From positions 143,120 through 207,119 of the forward strand of contig JBBAAM010000001.1 of NCBI GenBank assembly GCA_041658245.1: a stretch of 64,000 nucleotides of DNA. The letters run 5' to 3'. The position numbers and the translations under genes are program-made. The notes beneath the pieces are model-generated. The model made no database searches and was not told where the DNA came from. It was given only the letters and a program-made list of their open reading frames with translations. This document shows positions 35,708 to 45,327 of this stretch, piece after piece; position 1 is the stretch's first letter; each line of letters opens with the position of its first letter. The stretch comes from Fen-1258 sp041658245 (GTDB taxonomy: Bacteria; Bacteroidota; Ignavibacteria; Ignavibacteriales; Melioribacteraceae).

Positions 35708-36595
35708 TTAGAAAATTTTTAATCTTCTATTTGGTTCACGTCCTTTACCTTCCACAAAAATACTGTCTTGAGTTAAGGTTACTTTAGCAAAAGCCGGGGA
35801 TGATTCTGTATCTACCATACCTTTAAAATTTATGAAATGTACTCCGTCTTTAAACTCATAGCCGCCAGCATGATTATGCCCGCAGAAATAAGCTTTAACA
35901 CTTTTATACTGAGTCAGCATCGCAGTAAGTTCTTCATCATTAAATAGACCGTGACAAGCAACGGGAAAGATAGGGAAGTGACACATTACGATCACTCTCT
36001 TGTTTCTCTTTGCAGATTCTTCAAGCTGATTTTTTAACCACTCAAATTGTTTAGAGCTAAGCCCGCCATTTGCTTTGCCGGTATTGCATCTCCCTTTTCT
36101 TATCAGCTTTGCATACAATGAATCTCTTTCGGCTTTTTGAACTGAGTCTTGCGGCGTTCTGAAGCTCAGATCATTTCCATTCAGAAAAATAAAAGACCAA
36201 TCACCTTCAGAAATAGAATAGTAATCGTTTATCATCTCCATTTTTGAAATCACTTTGGTTTTGAATTTTTCTTCTACACTGAATTCATGATTGCCAAGAA
36301 CAAAATAAACCGGCGCTTTTGATTTTCTGAATTTAGGTAATATCTCGTCAAAGCTTTTGAAATCTCTATCAATCATATCGCCGAGATGAGCAACGAAATC
36401 AAGATTCTGGGAATTGAAATATTTTATACAGCTGTCGAGTTTTGCAAGTGAATTTTTATAGAAACGAATTTCACCCGGCTCGCAAGCGCAATATTGCACG
36501 TCGGTTACTATGCCGATTGTAATATTGCGTTTTTCTTCTACATGCGGAAACCATCCGCTGACAAGAATAATTAATATTAGAAATATTTTTTTCAT
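35708..36595 (-). CDS. Secreted metallophosphoesterase, ADPRibase-Mn-like
   Basis: 295 residues with a signal peptide (MKKIFLILIILVSGWF). Calcineurin-like motifs: GIVTDVQYC (D-x-Q in place of the usual D-x-H), HLGDMIDRD, LGNHEF, CHFPIFP and CGHNHAGG. The D-x-Q variant and the RFYKNSLAKL segment are typical of manganese-dependent ADP-ribose/CDP-alcohol diphosphatases. Predicted to hydrolyse a nucleoside diphosphate or phosphoester outside the cytoplasm. Sits between GH92 and GH109 genes on the same strand. Confidence 0.82.
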   Translation of the reverse strand: MKKIFLILIILVSGWFPHVEEKRNITIGIVTDVQYCACEPGEIRFYKNSLAKLDSCIKYFNSQNLDFVAHLGDMIDRDFKSFDEILPKFRKSKAPVYFVLGNHEFSVEEKFKTKVISKMEMINDYYSISEGDWSFIFLNGNDLSFRTPQDSVQKAERDSLYAKLIRKGRCNTGKANGGLSSKQFEWLKNQLEESAKRNKRVIVMCHFPIFPVACHGLFNDEELTAMLTQYKSVKAYFCGHNHAGGYEFKDGVHFINFKGMVDTESSPAFAKVTLTQDSIFVEGKGREPNRRLKIF

Positions 36596-36651
36596 GACAC
36601 ACTCAATTTATTTTGTTAGAAGTTTCCTTTCAGTGTATGATATAATAAAAA

Positions 36652-39600
36652 TTATTCAATTGTAACTTCATCGGCAAAGATCCATGCTTTACCGCCTGCG
36701 CCTTTATGCCAATCAGGACAAACACCTATATTCTTAGCAAATATTTTTACATATCGTGCTGATGTATTCTCAATGTTCGAGGAAAATCTTTTTATTAATA
36801 ATTCTTGATTTGTTGTTGGAATGTTGTTTTTAATTTCTGCGACTTGCTTAAAATTTATTCCGTCATCGGAAGCAGAGAATATGACTTCCGCCGGAAGAAA
36901 TATCCAAACATTAGGATCATTCAAAAATCCGATTGACAATTTATTTACAGTTGTCACTTTAGTAAGATCAATAACAGCTTCGAGGTCATCACCTTCAAAA
37001 CCCTGCCATTCACCGTTTTGAAAATTAGTTGTGCCGAATCTTCCGTCCGTTAATGCCATCGCGCCGCCGCCGTTATATCTTTCATGAAAGCTAACCGTGT
37101 ATTTTGCCGGTGGATATTTTGATTTAATGAACTTTGAACTCATTGTGAAGCTGAGGTCATTATCACTTGTGTAAGCAAAAGCTTTGATCGTAGCGGCTTG
37201 ATGAATGATTATCGGATTTGTATAAAGCGGAGAATCAAAAGTCGGCTCACTTCCATCAATTGTATAGCAAATCTTTGCATCTTCCGTTCCACACATTAAT
37301 TTTATGGAAAGAGTATCGTAAAAAGTTTCTCCGGTTGAAGAAACGTAAGGCATCAAAACACCTTGTTCTACAGGACGCATAGAAAACAATTCAGGATTAT
37401 CATTGCCCCACAATTTATTTGGAGTATTGCCCATTATGAAAATTGTTTCTCCGCCGTTCATGATTTGTTCATGTGTAAAGAAAGCATGTTCGTAAACCTT
37501 TTTGTTTAAAGATGCGAACTGGATGTATTTGTTCTTCTCGGAAACTTTATCCGCTTTAATAACAAACTTTTTCCCGTTCTCAAGATTAATCGTAACTTTA
37601 TCAAATATCGGCGAACCGATTGCATAAGTATTTTGTCCAGGCGTAACGGGATAAAAACCCATGGCAGAGAAAACATACCACGCAGACATTTGTCCGCAGT
37701 CATCGTTACCGCAAAGTCCATCCGGTTTTGATGTATACATCTTTTTCATTATCTCTCTAACATGCCATTGAGTTTTCCATGATGCACCGGCATAATTATA
37801 TAGATAAGCAAAATTGTGCGAAGGTTCGTTTCCGTGAGCGTATTGTCCTATCAAACCGGAAATATCCGGCTGAAATCGTCCTTCGAGTTTATCGGACTCT
37901 GCAAATAAACCCTCGAGCTTATTGACAAAATTTTCTTTACTACCATAAAGATCTATCAATCCTTTCAGATCGTGAGGAACAAAAAAACTATACTGCCATG
38001 CATTTGCTTCTGTGTATTGTTGCGTTACCGCTTTCGGTTCGAACGGAGATATCCAGGAGCCATCAGACATTTTACCGCGCATGAAACCTGTAGATTTATC
38101 AAAAAGATTTCTATAGAAGAGCGACCGCTGATTATATTTTATGTAATCTTCTTTTGCTCCTATCTCTTTAGCAAGTTGGGCAATGCACCAATCATCGTAA
38201 CAATATTCAAGAGTTTTAGAAACGGATTCGTTTTCTTTATCGGCAGGAATAAATCCGCGCTCTCTATAAAGTTTTTGTCCGTGCTGATCGCGTTCAGCGC
38301 TTACCTTCATTGCTTCAAGAGCTTCCTTTGCATTAAATCCGCGCAGACCTTTCATGTAAGCATCAAATATTACCGGAACTGAATGATATCCGATCATGCA
38401 CCATGTTTCATTACCATGGAGTTCCCAAACAGGAAGTAATCCGCCATCTTTATATTTAGCTAAAATTGATTTTACAAAATGACTTGCCCGTTTTTGATCT
38501 ATGATAGTAAAGAGAGGGTGTTCGGCGCGGAAAGTATCCCATAAAGAAAAAACTGCGTAATGATCATAGTCTCTTGCTGTGTGAATCTTGCGGTCCATAC
38601 CGTAGTATTTTTTGTCAACGTCAGTAAATAAGTTTGGAGTTATTAAAGTATGATAAAGCGCGGTATAAAAAATTTTTTTCTGATCCTCGTTTTTACTTTC
38701 AACTTGAATCCGGTTTAGTTCTTTTTCCCAAATCTTTTCTGCTTGTGTTTTGATTTTTTCGAAATCAAAATTTGGAATTTCCTTTTCAAGATTTTTTCTT
38801 GCGCCTTTAGCGCTTACTGCTGAAATTCCGATTCGGACAAGAATTACTTCGTTATCATTAGTCGTAAAACGGACGAAAGCTTTTACATTTTTTCCGGATG
38901 CTTCGCGGCTTCCTTCTTTTATAACTTCATCTGTAACTGTTCCGAACTGTGTGATCGGTTTTGAAAACTCCGCTACAAAATAAACACTGTGTTCTTGCGC
39001 CCAACCGCGTGATTTCCTCATTCCTTCAATTCTGTTGTAGCTTACAAATTTTATATATGCTTCTCTATCCGAATCGAGCCCGTGTTTGAGATCTATAATT
39101 ATATTCGAGCGGTAGCTTTTGGGAAAAGTGTATTTGTGCAAACCCGCCCGCAATGAAACTGTTAGTTCGGCCCTTACTTTGTAGTCATCAAGATAAACGC
39201 TGTAGTAACCGGGAGAAGCTTTTTCATTTTCATGTTTGAAGCGGGAACGATAACCTTCGCTTGGATTCTCTTTGCTGCCCGGAATAAATTTTAATTCGCC
39301 GACGGTCGGCATAAATAAGATATCTGCCAGATCAGTTGCGCCGGTTCCGCTCAAGTGCGTGTGGCTGAATCCCATGATCGAATTATCGGAGTAATGATAA
39401 CCGGAACACCAATCCCAACCTTCGATTCCCGTATCCGGAGAAAGCTGAATCATTCCAAACGGGAGAGTTGCACCTGGATAAGTATGCCCGTGTCCGCCGG
39501 TTCCAATAAATGGATCAACGTAATCAATCATTTTTTTGTTCTGAGCAGATAAGTTTAATGAGAAGACGAAAACAGTTAGAAGAAATATTTTTTTATTCAT
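36652..39600 (-). CDS. GH92 alpha-mannosidase with C-terminal accessory domains
   Basis: 982 residues from the ATG at 39600 (MNKKIFLLTVFVFSLNLSAQ signal peptide). The frame continues 31 codons upstream, but that part (reading LNAKNAKDFAKIV) is translation of an intergenic repeat. GH92 signatures: DPFIGTGGHGHTYPGATLPFG, FSHTHLSGTGATDL, GNEPSHNFAYLYNY and CGNDDCGQMSAWYVFSAMG. After ~730 come a chitobiase-like domain (ICYTIDGSEPTFDSPLYT) and a discoidin-like domain. Calcium-dependent exo-alpha-mannosidase acting on N-glycan-type mannose, probably periplasmic. Confidence 0.93.
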   Translation of the reverse strand: MNKKIFLLTVFVFSLNLSAQNKKMIDYVDPFIGTGGHGHTYPGATLPFGMIQLSPDTGIEGWDWCSGYHYSDNSIMGFSHTHLSGTGATDLADILFMPTVGELKFIPGSKENPSEGYRSRFKHENEKASPGYYSVYLDDYKVRAELTVSLRAGLHKYTFPKSYRSNIIIDLKHGLDSDREAYIKFVSYNRIEGMRKSRGWAQEHSVYFVAEFSKPITQFGTVTDEVIKEGSREASGKNVKAFVRFTTNDNEVILVRIGISAVSAKGARKNLEKEIPNFDFEKIKTQAEKIWEKELNRIQVESKNEDQKKIFYTALYHTLITPNLFTDVDKKYYGMDRKIHTARDYDHYAVFSLWDTFRAEHPLFTIIDQKRASHFVKSILAKYKDGGLLPVWELHGNETWCMIGYHSVPVIFDAYMKGLRGFNAKEALEAMKVSAERDQHGQKLYRERGFIPADKENESVSKTLEYCYDDWCIAQLAKEIGAKEDYIKYNQRSLFYRNLFDKSTGFMRGKMSDGSWISPFEPKAVTQQYTEANAWQYSFFVPHDLKGLIDLYGSKENFVNKLEGLFAESDKLEGRFQPDISGLIGQYAHGNEPSHNFAYLYNYAGASWKTQWHVREIMKKMYTSKPDGLCGNDDCGQMSAWYVFSAMGFYPVTPGQNTYAIGSPIFDKVTINLENGKKFVIKADKVSEKNKYIQFASLNKKVYEHAFFTHEQIMNGGETIFIMGNTPNKLWGNDNPELFSMRPVEQGVLMPYVSSTGETFYDTLSIKLMCGTEDAKICYTIDGSEPTFDSPLYTNPIIIHQAATIKAFAYTSDNDLSFTMSSKFIKSKYPPAKYTVSFHERYNGGGAMALTDGRFGTTNFQNGEWQGFEGDDLEAVIDLTKVTTVNKLSIGFLNDPNVWIFLPAEVIFSASDDGINFKQVAEIKNNIPTTNQELLIKRFSSNIENTSARYVKIFAKNIGVCPDWHKGAGGKAWIFADEVTIE

Positions 39601-39617
39601 AATAACACCGTTTTTCT

Positions 39618-39690
39618 CTACGATCTTTGCGAAATCCTTTGCGTTCTTTGCGTTAAGCTTTTTTAAACCGCTGAGAACATGAAGAAGGCG
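39618..39690. repeat. Intergenic repeat with TTTGCG words
   Basis: CTTTGCG occurs three times within about 30 bases (spaced CTTTGCGAAATC, CTTTGCGTTC, CTTTGCGTTAA) and GCGCAAAG occurs in opposite orientation near the right end, allowing a hairpin. It lies between the GH20 and GH92 genes and explains the spurious N-terminal extension of the GH92 frame. Confidence 0.55.
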
Positions 39691-39705
39691 CAAAGTGCGT
39701 AAAAA

Positions 39706-41937
39706 TTATTTTAGATAAAATAAACTTGCTGGGACTAATCTTCTGCTGATGCCAGCGCTTTCAAATTCCAGCTTTAATGATTGATCTCCACCTTTTTCGA
39801 AGTATAAAATCTTAAACGGGTATTTGCCCGCAGTTAAATTAATTTTTGCACTCACATCTTTGGTTCCGTGCAATCCATCGTTGTTAATTAATTCATAGTT
39901 GTTGAAATAAAACTTACTGCCGTCATCAGAGCTTAAATAAAAAGTATACTCTCCGGCTTTAACAATTTTGATTAAACCGTCGAGTTCTACACCGAACTGA
40001 TCTTCTCTCGGTTTTATGTCACTGAGAGAAATATGATAAAGCTTACCGCTTTTTGTCGGAATAAGAGTTTCAAAGTTCGGAACTGATGTCCAATCGCCTT
40101 CATAGTATTTATAGTTGATGCCGTTCATAGTTGTATCAATCAGACTAATTGTAAGTGATGTTGTAACGCTTGTCATTCCATTCTTCAAAAATGTTTTTGC
40201 TTTAAGCAAAGATGTTTTAGAAATTTTTAAAGGTTTAATGTATGTTCTGGATTTTTCAGTCGGTTCACTTCCATCAAGAGTATAACGGACTATTGAATTC
40301 TTGATCGGCTTTTTCAATTCGATTGGTCTTTGACTTGTTAGCAAATACTCACCGCTTTCATCAATTGGTGGTGGAACTCGAAAATTATAATTCTTCTTTG
40401 AAAGTATATCATAATGTTTTTCTATTCTTACCGAGAAATCATTATAGTCTCTAGATTCTTTCGGTGACCAAACTACTTCGCTTAATGCTAGCATTCTGGG
40501 GAGAAGCATATACTCAACATGATCTGGTGTTTCTATATATTCAGTCCACACGTTTGCTTGTGCGCCCATGATATATTTTGCTTCCTCATCATTCAAAGCT
40601 GCAGGCACCGGTTCGTAAGAATAAACTTTTTCTAAATTTGTATAACCGCCTATTGCTTTCGGTTCGCCGTTCAATCCTTGATAGTGATCGAAATAGCAAT
40701 GAGTGCCGGGACTCATCACTGCATTGTGTTTTGCTTTTGCTGCTGCTATCCCGCCGTCAATTCCGCGCCAACTCATTACAGCTGCATTTGGCGCAAGTCC
40801 GCCTTCAAGAATTTCATCCCATCCGAGAATCTTTCTTCCTTTTGAGTTCAAAAATTTTTCTATTCTTTGAATAAAACAACTTTGCAGTTCAGCTTCATCT
40901 TTTAATCCTTCCGTTTTGATTCTCGCTTGACACTTAGGGCACTCTTTCCATCTGTTCTTAGGAACTTCATCGCCGCCGATATGAATATATTCACCCGGGA
41001 AAAGATTTAATACTTCGGTTAAAACATCCTGTAAGAAGTCAAAAACTTTATCATTACCGGCGCAGTAAACATCTTCAATCACTCCCCAAAGATTTCCAAC
41101 TTCAAATGGTCCGCCCGTGCATGATAATTCCGGATAAGAAGCCAGTGCAGCAAGTGAATGTCCCGGCATTTCAATTTCAGGAACAACATTTATATAACGG
41201 TCTTTTGCGTATGCTACAATCTCTCTTACTTGATCTTGTGTATAAAATCCACCGTAAATTTTTCCTTCTTCATCTTTTCTCCACGCACCGATTTCAGTCA
41301 GCTTCGGATATTTCTTTATTTCAATTCTCCACCCTTGGTCTTCAGTTAAGTGCCAATGAAATGTATTCATTTTGTATGAGGCAAGAACATCAATATATTT
41401 TTTTATGAACTCAACAGGGAAGAAATGCCGGCAAACATCAAGGTGAATTCCACGCCATTGAAATCTTGGGGAATCTTCTATTAAAACGCACCGAACAGAA
41501 AAATTATTTTTATTTGCATTGATCGGCATTAATTGCAGTAAAGATTGAATTGCATAAAAGATTCCAGCACCGCTTCCTGCGCTGATCGTAATCTTGTGAG
41601 GTTTTATTTCAAGCGTGTAAGCTTCTTTGGATTGAAAATCTTTCTTCAACTGAAGCAGTAAAAGACTTCGCGGAATATCCCGCGTTATTTTTGCGGTTGC
41701 GAATAATTTCAATCCGGTTGATTGATTGGCGTATGATGTTATCAAATCTCCAAGCTTCTGAAGTTCCTCCGACTGCTCACTTATCCAGATTTTAGTTTGA
41801 TTGTTAAATTTGAATTCCCCTCTTCCAATTTCAAGTTTTACAGGTTTAGGAATAATTGAAACAACATCTTTTTTAATTGCTTGAATTGGTAAGCATAGAA
41901 TTAACAGAGATAGAAGAATGGTTACAATCTTTTTCAT
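39706..41937 (-). CDS. GH20 beta-N-acetylhexosaminidase with PA14 domain
   Basis: 743 residues: signal peptide (MKKIVTILLSLLILCLPIQA), GH20b N-terminal domain, TIM barrel with WRGIHLDVCRHFFP, NTFHWHLTEDQGWRIEI and the catalytic Asp-Glu pair in HIGGDEVPKNRW, then a chitobiase-type Fn3 domain (YTLDGSEPTEKS) and a C-terminal PA14 domain (YTFYLSSDDGSKFYFNN), a likely sugar-binding module. Removes terminal GlcNAc/GalNAc from glycans. First gene of the minus-strand glycan cluster. Confidence 0.94.
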   Translation of the reverse strand: MKKIVTILLSLLILCLPIQAIKKDVVSIIPKPVKLEIGRGEFKFNNQTKIWISEQSEELQKLGDLITSYANQSTGLKLFATAKITRDIPRSLLLLQLKKDFQSKEAYTLEIKPHKITISAGSGAGIFYAIQSLLQLMPINANKNNFSVRCVLIEDSPRFQWRGIHLDVCRHFFPVEFIKKYIDVLASYKMNTFHWHLTEDQGWRIEIKKYPKLTEIGAWRKDEEGKIYGGFYTQDQVREIVAYAKDRYINVVPEIEMPGHSLAALASYPELSCTGGPFEVGNLWGVIEDVYCAGNDKVFDFLQDVLTEVLNLFPGEYIHIGGDEVPKNRWKECPKCQARIKTEGLKDEAELQSCFIQRIEKFLNSKGRKILGWDEILEGGLAPNAAVMSWRGIDGGIAAAKAKHNAVMSPGTHCYFDHYQGLNGEPKAIGGYTNLEKVYSYEPVPAALNDEEAKYIMGAQANVWTEYIETPDHVEYMLLPRMLALSEVVWSPKESRDYNDFSVRIEKHYDILSKKNYNFRVPPPIDESGEYLLTSQRPIELKKPIKNSIVRYTLDGSEPTEKSRTYIKPLKISKTSLLKAKTFLKNGMTSVTTSLTISLIDTTMNGINYKYYEGDWTSVPNFETLIPTKSGKLYHISLSDIKPREDQFGVELDGLIKIVKAGEYTFYLSSDDGSKFYFNNYELINNDGLHGTKDVSAKINLTAGKYPFKILYFEKGGDQSLKLEFESAGISRRLVPASLFYLK

Positions 41938-42201
41938 TTCCGGTGCCGTTTAATTTGATTTACCAATTCTTTAAAAATGCGTAATCATTTTTATAAGTAA
42001 GAAAGCGGTTACGCTTAACAAGTGAACAAAATAAATTCATAGGGTTGAAAAAATTTTGTTTTTGCCAAATATTTAGCAATTGACATCAGCAACAAAAATT
42101 TTATTAACAAAATCCGTAAAATTTAGGAGAGAGAAAAGAGATTTGTTGATTTGAAATTATTTAGATTATTATTGAGACATTCAGAATTTGAAAGGAAATA
42201 A

Positions 42202-42435
42202 ATGAAATTACCCTGGTTTAACAGAATGGGAATATTATTCTACCCAAGAAATATAATCGGTTGGCTGATACTTCTTGCGGCAATTGTTTTATCCGTTTAT
42301 GAGTTCATTGATATAGACAGCCGCTCACATTCAGTCAGCGATACTCTCATTAACTGGGTTTTCAATTGTTTTTTGATAGCGCTTGTTTACTCGGGGATTG
42401 CTTTTTTTACGTGCAAGAGATATGGAGACCGTTAA
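42202..42435 (+). CDS. Small two-helix membrane protein
   Basis: 77 residues with helices at about 17-35 and 47-67 and an otherwise polar sequence. A good ribosome site (GAAAGGAAAT) precedes the ATG. It ends 25 bases before the convergent DinB-like gene. No family recognised. Confidence 0.65.
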   Translation: MKLPWFNRMGILFYPRNIIGWLILLAAIVLSVYEFIDIDSRSHSVSDTLINWVFNCFLIALVYSGIAFFTCKRYGDR

Positions 42436-42460
42436 CTCAAAATTGATATATACATTGCTT

Positions 42461-42907
42461 TTATAGTATTCCAAACTGACTTAAATGATGCGTAAAATGT
42501 TTTTCATGAAAGACATCCCATTCAGCTTTGTTCAATTCACCAAAAGTCGGATTGAGTAAGAGTGCGTCCGGATTTTCTTCAAAGTACTCATAGTAATCGT
42601 CGACTTCTTGTGATAATATTTTTATTGCTTCATCAAGGTTTTTGTACTCAATCGGCAACAAATTTTCGCCGATGATCGGATTCAAAAACTCTTTTGGTAA
42701 TGGGCGGCTGCTTAATAAGAATCTTTTTAATGTTGGCCATTTTTCCGGTGGATTAAAGCATCCAACATTCAATTTTCCATTGCTCGTTCTAACCGCCAGA
42801 ATTAAATGCTCAATCATATGTTGAGCGGTCATTTTTCCCCATAGTTGTTTAGTATCGGATTTGAGAGTTCCTAAGAGTTTTATTTTATCAATTAGAGGAT
42901 TGTTCAA
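42461..42907 (-). CDS. DUF1569/DinB-like protein
   Basis: 148 residues, all-helical. MTAQHMIEHL, then NPTFGELNKAEWDVFHEKHFTHH: three His in DinB-fold positions that could bind a metal. Matches the DUF1569 branch of the DinB superfamily, whose better-known members are thiol-dependent metalloenzymes. Substrate unknown. Lies directly after the truncated desaturase gene. Confidence 0.78.
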   Translation of the reverse strand: MNNPLIDKIKLLGTLKSDTKQLWGKMTAQHMIEHLILAVRTSNGKLNVGCFNPPEKWPTLKRFLLSSRPLPKEFLNPIIGENLLPIEYKNLDEAIKILSQEVDDYYEYFEENPDALLLNPTFGELNKAEWDVFHEKHFTHHLSQFGIL

Positions 42908-42928
42908 TTTTTCCCTTTCTATTATTTA

Positions 42929-43297
42929 TTAACTTCTGAATGATATGGAAGTGGGAATGCTCATCGGCAGATCGCAAATAATTCCGGCAATCATATTGGC
43001 GGCTCTGCTCTTAAAAATTAAATTGTGAGAAGATTCATGTATTAAAACAAACAAGGTATGATGGGCAAATGCACCAACTAAGTATGCAACAACTAATGCA
43101 AGCCACCATTCTTGACTACTGAGTAAAACTGCAGCTGTAATCTGTAAAGCAACGATCACAATTATAAAATAAATGCTGTTTGGATTACGACCGATAAATT
43201 CTCTTACTTCTGGATGTGCTTTTAAGATCTCTCGTGTTCGCTCTTTATGAGGTTCAGGCTTGTCGGAATATCTAAAATCTTTTTCTCGCTTCAACAT
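42929..43297 (-). pseudogene. Truncated sphingolipid/fatty-acid desaturase, N-terminal part
   Basis: 122 residues. FRYSDKPEPHKERTREILKA and the first His box IHESSHNLIF are very close to dihydroceramide delta-4-desaturase-type enzymes, which are about 320 residues and need two further His boxes. The frame stops (SISFRS, then two consecutive TAA) where the family continues with a second His-rich loop; the next gene starts 21 bases on and nothing resembling the lost part follows. Without the other iron ligands it cannot be active, so probably a remnant. Confidence 0.75.
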
Positions 43298-43585
43298 ATT
43301 TTAATACCTCTGTTACTATAAGAATCACTTATAAAGTACAAGAAACAAACAACTTGTTTCTTCAACGTAATAAGCTATAGCGACTAAGTCAATTCTACGG
43401 AGAGGCGGTATCTTATAATTGAGTTCTTGAATTAGAACCCCATGCATTATATTAATTAAGATATTAATTTTCGCTTGATGGAAAGTCATTTTATTTATAT
43501 CATATTTGTATAATAATTAAAAATTTTGTTTTACTCAGCTTAATCCGCCATTTATACGGTTTTTAAATAATAATAAGATGATGCT

Positions 43586-44095
43586 TTGACAGTTGACAAC
43601 ACAAACTATGTTGAATATTTGATCGAACTTTCCAAAGAGGGAAGAAAACGATCGTTTATTGATTTATGTGAAATTAATCTCAGAAACGTATACACTATTG
43701 CCTACCGCCTCCTTTCCAATGCCGAGGAGGCACAAAAAGTCACAATTCATACTTTTGTAAAATCATGGGAAAGAATAAAAGAATATAATGAAAATATTCC
43801 TTTCTCAATTTGGATGAAAAATACAGCCATAGAATATTCCATTAGAATGCTCGGTAATAGAGATGCAAATTATGCCGAAAGAAAAAGACCTATAAAAATT
43901 TCATCCGAGCAGGAATTTTTGGAAAGTCATATATTATCACTTCCCCAAGAAGAAAGAATCATTATTATACTTCATGATATCGAAGGATATAGCTATAACG
44001 AAATCCGCAATTTTTTTGAAGGTTTAGAAATAAATGAAATAAAAAGTAAATTAGTTAACACCCGAGAATATTTGATAAATAAGATCTCTGTATGA
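43586..44095 (+). CDS. ECF-like RNA polymerase sigma factor
   Basis: 169 residues. Region 2 at about 17-88 (NVYTIAYRLLSNAEEAQKVTIHTFVKSWERI) and region 4 at about 112-165 (LPQEERIIIILHDIEGYSYNEIRNFF). The only reasonable start is a TTG; ATGs at 43578 and 43581 are out of frame. Its last codons overlap the anti-sigma gene by 4 bases, so the two are coupled. Region 2 is less conserved than in typical ECF factors. Confidence 0.82.
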   Translation: MTVDNTNYVEYLIELSKEGRKRSFIDLCEINLRNVYTIAYRLLSNAEEAQKVTIHTFVKSWERIKEYNENIPFSIWMKNTAIEYSIRMLGNRDANYAERKRPIKISSEQEFLESHILSLPQEERIIIILHDIEGYSYNEIRNFFEGLEINEIKSKLVNTREYLINKISV

Positions 44096-45327
44096 ATTGC
44101 GAAGAAATAAAAATAGGGCTCCATGATTTTGTAGATGAACTTTCCGATGGTTTTATGAAACGGGAAATCGAAGTTCATTTACGTACTTGTGATAAATGCT
44201 TTAATGAATACAAGAAGCTCAAAAATTTTTTTGAAAAACTAAAAGACCTTACTAATACTGTAGAACCTCCAGAAGGAATAATCCAAGCATTTTCATCAAA
44301 ACTTTTGGAAAGAAGTATAAAGGACGATTTAAAAGAAAAGATTGTTTCGGATCCTGAAAAGATTAAACAAGAGCAAATTAATCTTGAAAGGAGTAGTAGG
44401 GAATCGAGCGGTGCACTTCGCAAAAACGCATTATCAATGACATTAATGACTTCCAGAATTTCGAAACCAAATCTTTCTTCATCCAGAATAAATTGGTCGA
44501 AAGTAATTTTTATACTTCTTCCATTTGTTTTGCTCGCACTAGCTTACATAATTTATGATTTACAGAAAAACAATTCTCCATGGAAAATAAAAACTGCAGA
44601 GGGCATGATATTTATTAATGGGAAGGCAAATAACACCGGAACGATTTCTGAGGGTGAAAGTTTATTAAGCAGTTACAGTTCAAAAGCGGAAATTCTAATA
44701 CCTCGCTCAGGAAGCATTGTGGTAGATCAGAATACAACAATAATTTTGAAAAAAGCTAAGGATGGCGATAATAGAATTACGATAGAAAAAGGCTCTGTTA
44801 CAATCAAGAATGTTTCTGAAGAACTCGATTTTGCCATAGATCTAAAAAATTGTTCCGTAATTGATAGGGGTGGCGAGGTCAATGTTTCCGTTGATGAATT
44901 TAAGAATGCTAAGATCTCCGTGAATTTTGGTTCTACAGAGATTAATTATAATAATGAAAGCTATTTTCTTAATGAAAAATATGTTTGCGATATAATGGAC
45001 GGGAAAAAACCCGGAACCCCATACTGTTCAGATGCGCCGGATACATTGATGCATGAAATAAAAGATTTTGATTACAATAATGGCGGTGATAATTCTATTG
45101 ATAATATTATTTCTACAGCACGGAAGTCAGACATGCTAACGCTTCTTGCTATTATTCCACGCGCTTCTCAAATAAAAAGAGTGACTCTGTTTCAAACAAT
45201 AACAAATCATTTTCCCCCGCCTGCAAATGTAACTAGAATGGGTATCATTAAAGCGGATAAAAAAATGCTGCATTTATGGTGGGAAGAGATCAAAGAGCAG
45301 TTAAAATTTATTTCTGATCATAAGTAA
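44092..45327 (+). CDS. Zinc-finger anti-sigma factor with FecR-like periplasmic domain
   Basis: 411 residues. N-terminal zf-HC2 motif: C3, then H29-x3-C33-x2-C36 (HLRTCDKC), the zinc-binding anti-sigma domain. One membrane helix at 137-155. The periplasmic part contains a FecR-like beta-rich segment (about 165-295: EGESLLSSYSSKAEIL, ITIEKGSVTIK). Holds the adjoining sigma factor inactive at the membrane until a periplasmic signal. Converges on the next gene with a 20-base tail-to-tail overlap. Confidence 0.82.
   Translation: MNCEEIKIGLHDFVDELSDGFMKREIEVHLRTCDKCFNEYKKLKNFFEKLKDLTNTVEPPEGIIQAFSSKLLERSIKDDLKEKIVSDPEKIKQEQINLERSSRESSGALRKNALSMTLMTSRISKPNLSSSRINWSKVIFILLPFVLLALAYIIYDLQKNNSPWKIKTAEGMIFINGKANNTGTISEGESLLSSYSSKAEILIPRSGSIVVDQNTTIILKKAKDGDNRITIEKGSVTIKNVSEELDFAIDLKNCSVIDRGGEVNVSVDEFKNAKISVNFGSTEINYNNESYFLNEKYVCDIMDGKKPGTPYCSDAPDTLMHEIKDFDYNNGGDNSIDNIISTARKSDMLTLLAIIPRASQIKRVTLFQTITNHFPPPANVTRMGIIKADKKMLHLWWEEIKEQLKFISDHK

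Noticed and set aside
37972..38382. 136-codon plus-strand open frame
   Set aside because: Antisense to the GH92 core; no recognisable protein.
39601..39693. N-terminal extension of the GH92 protein
   Set aside because: It is translation of an intergenic repeat (LNAKNAKDFAKIV); the signal peptide begins at 39600.
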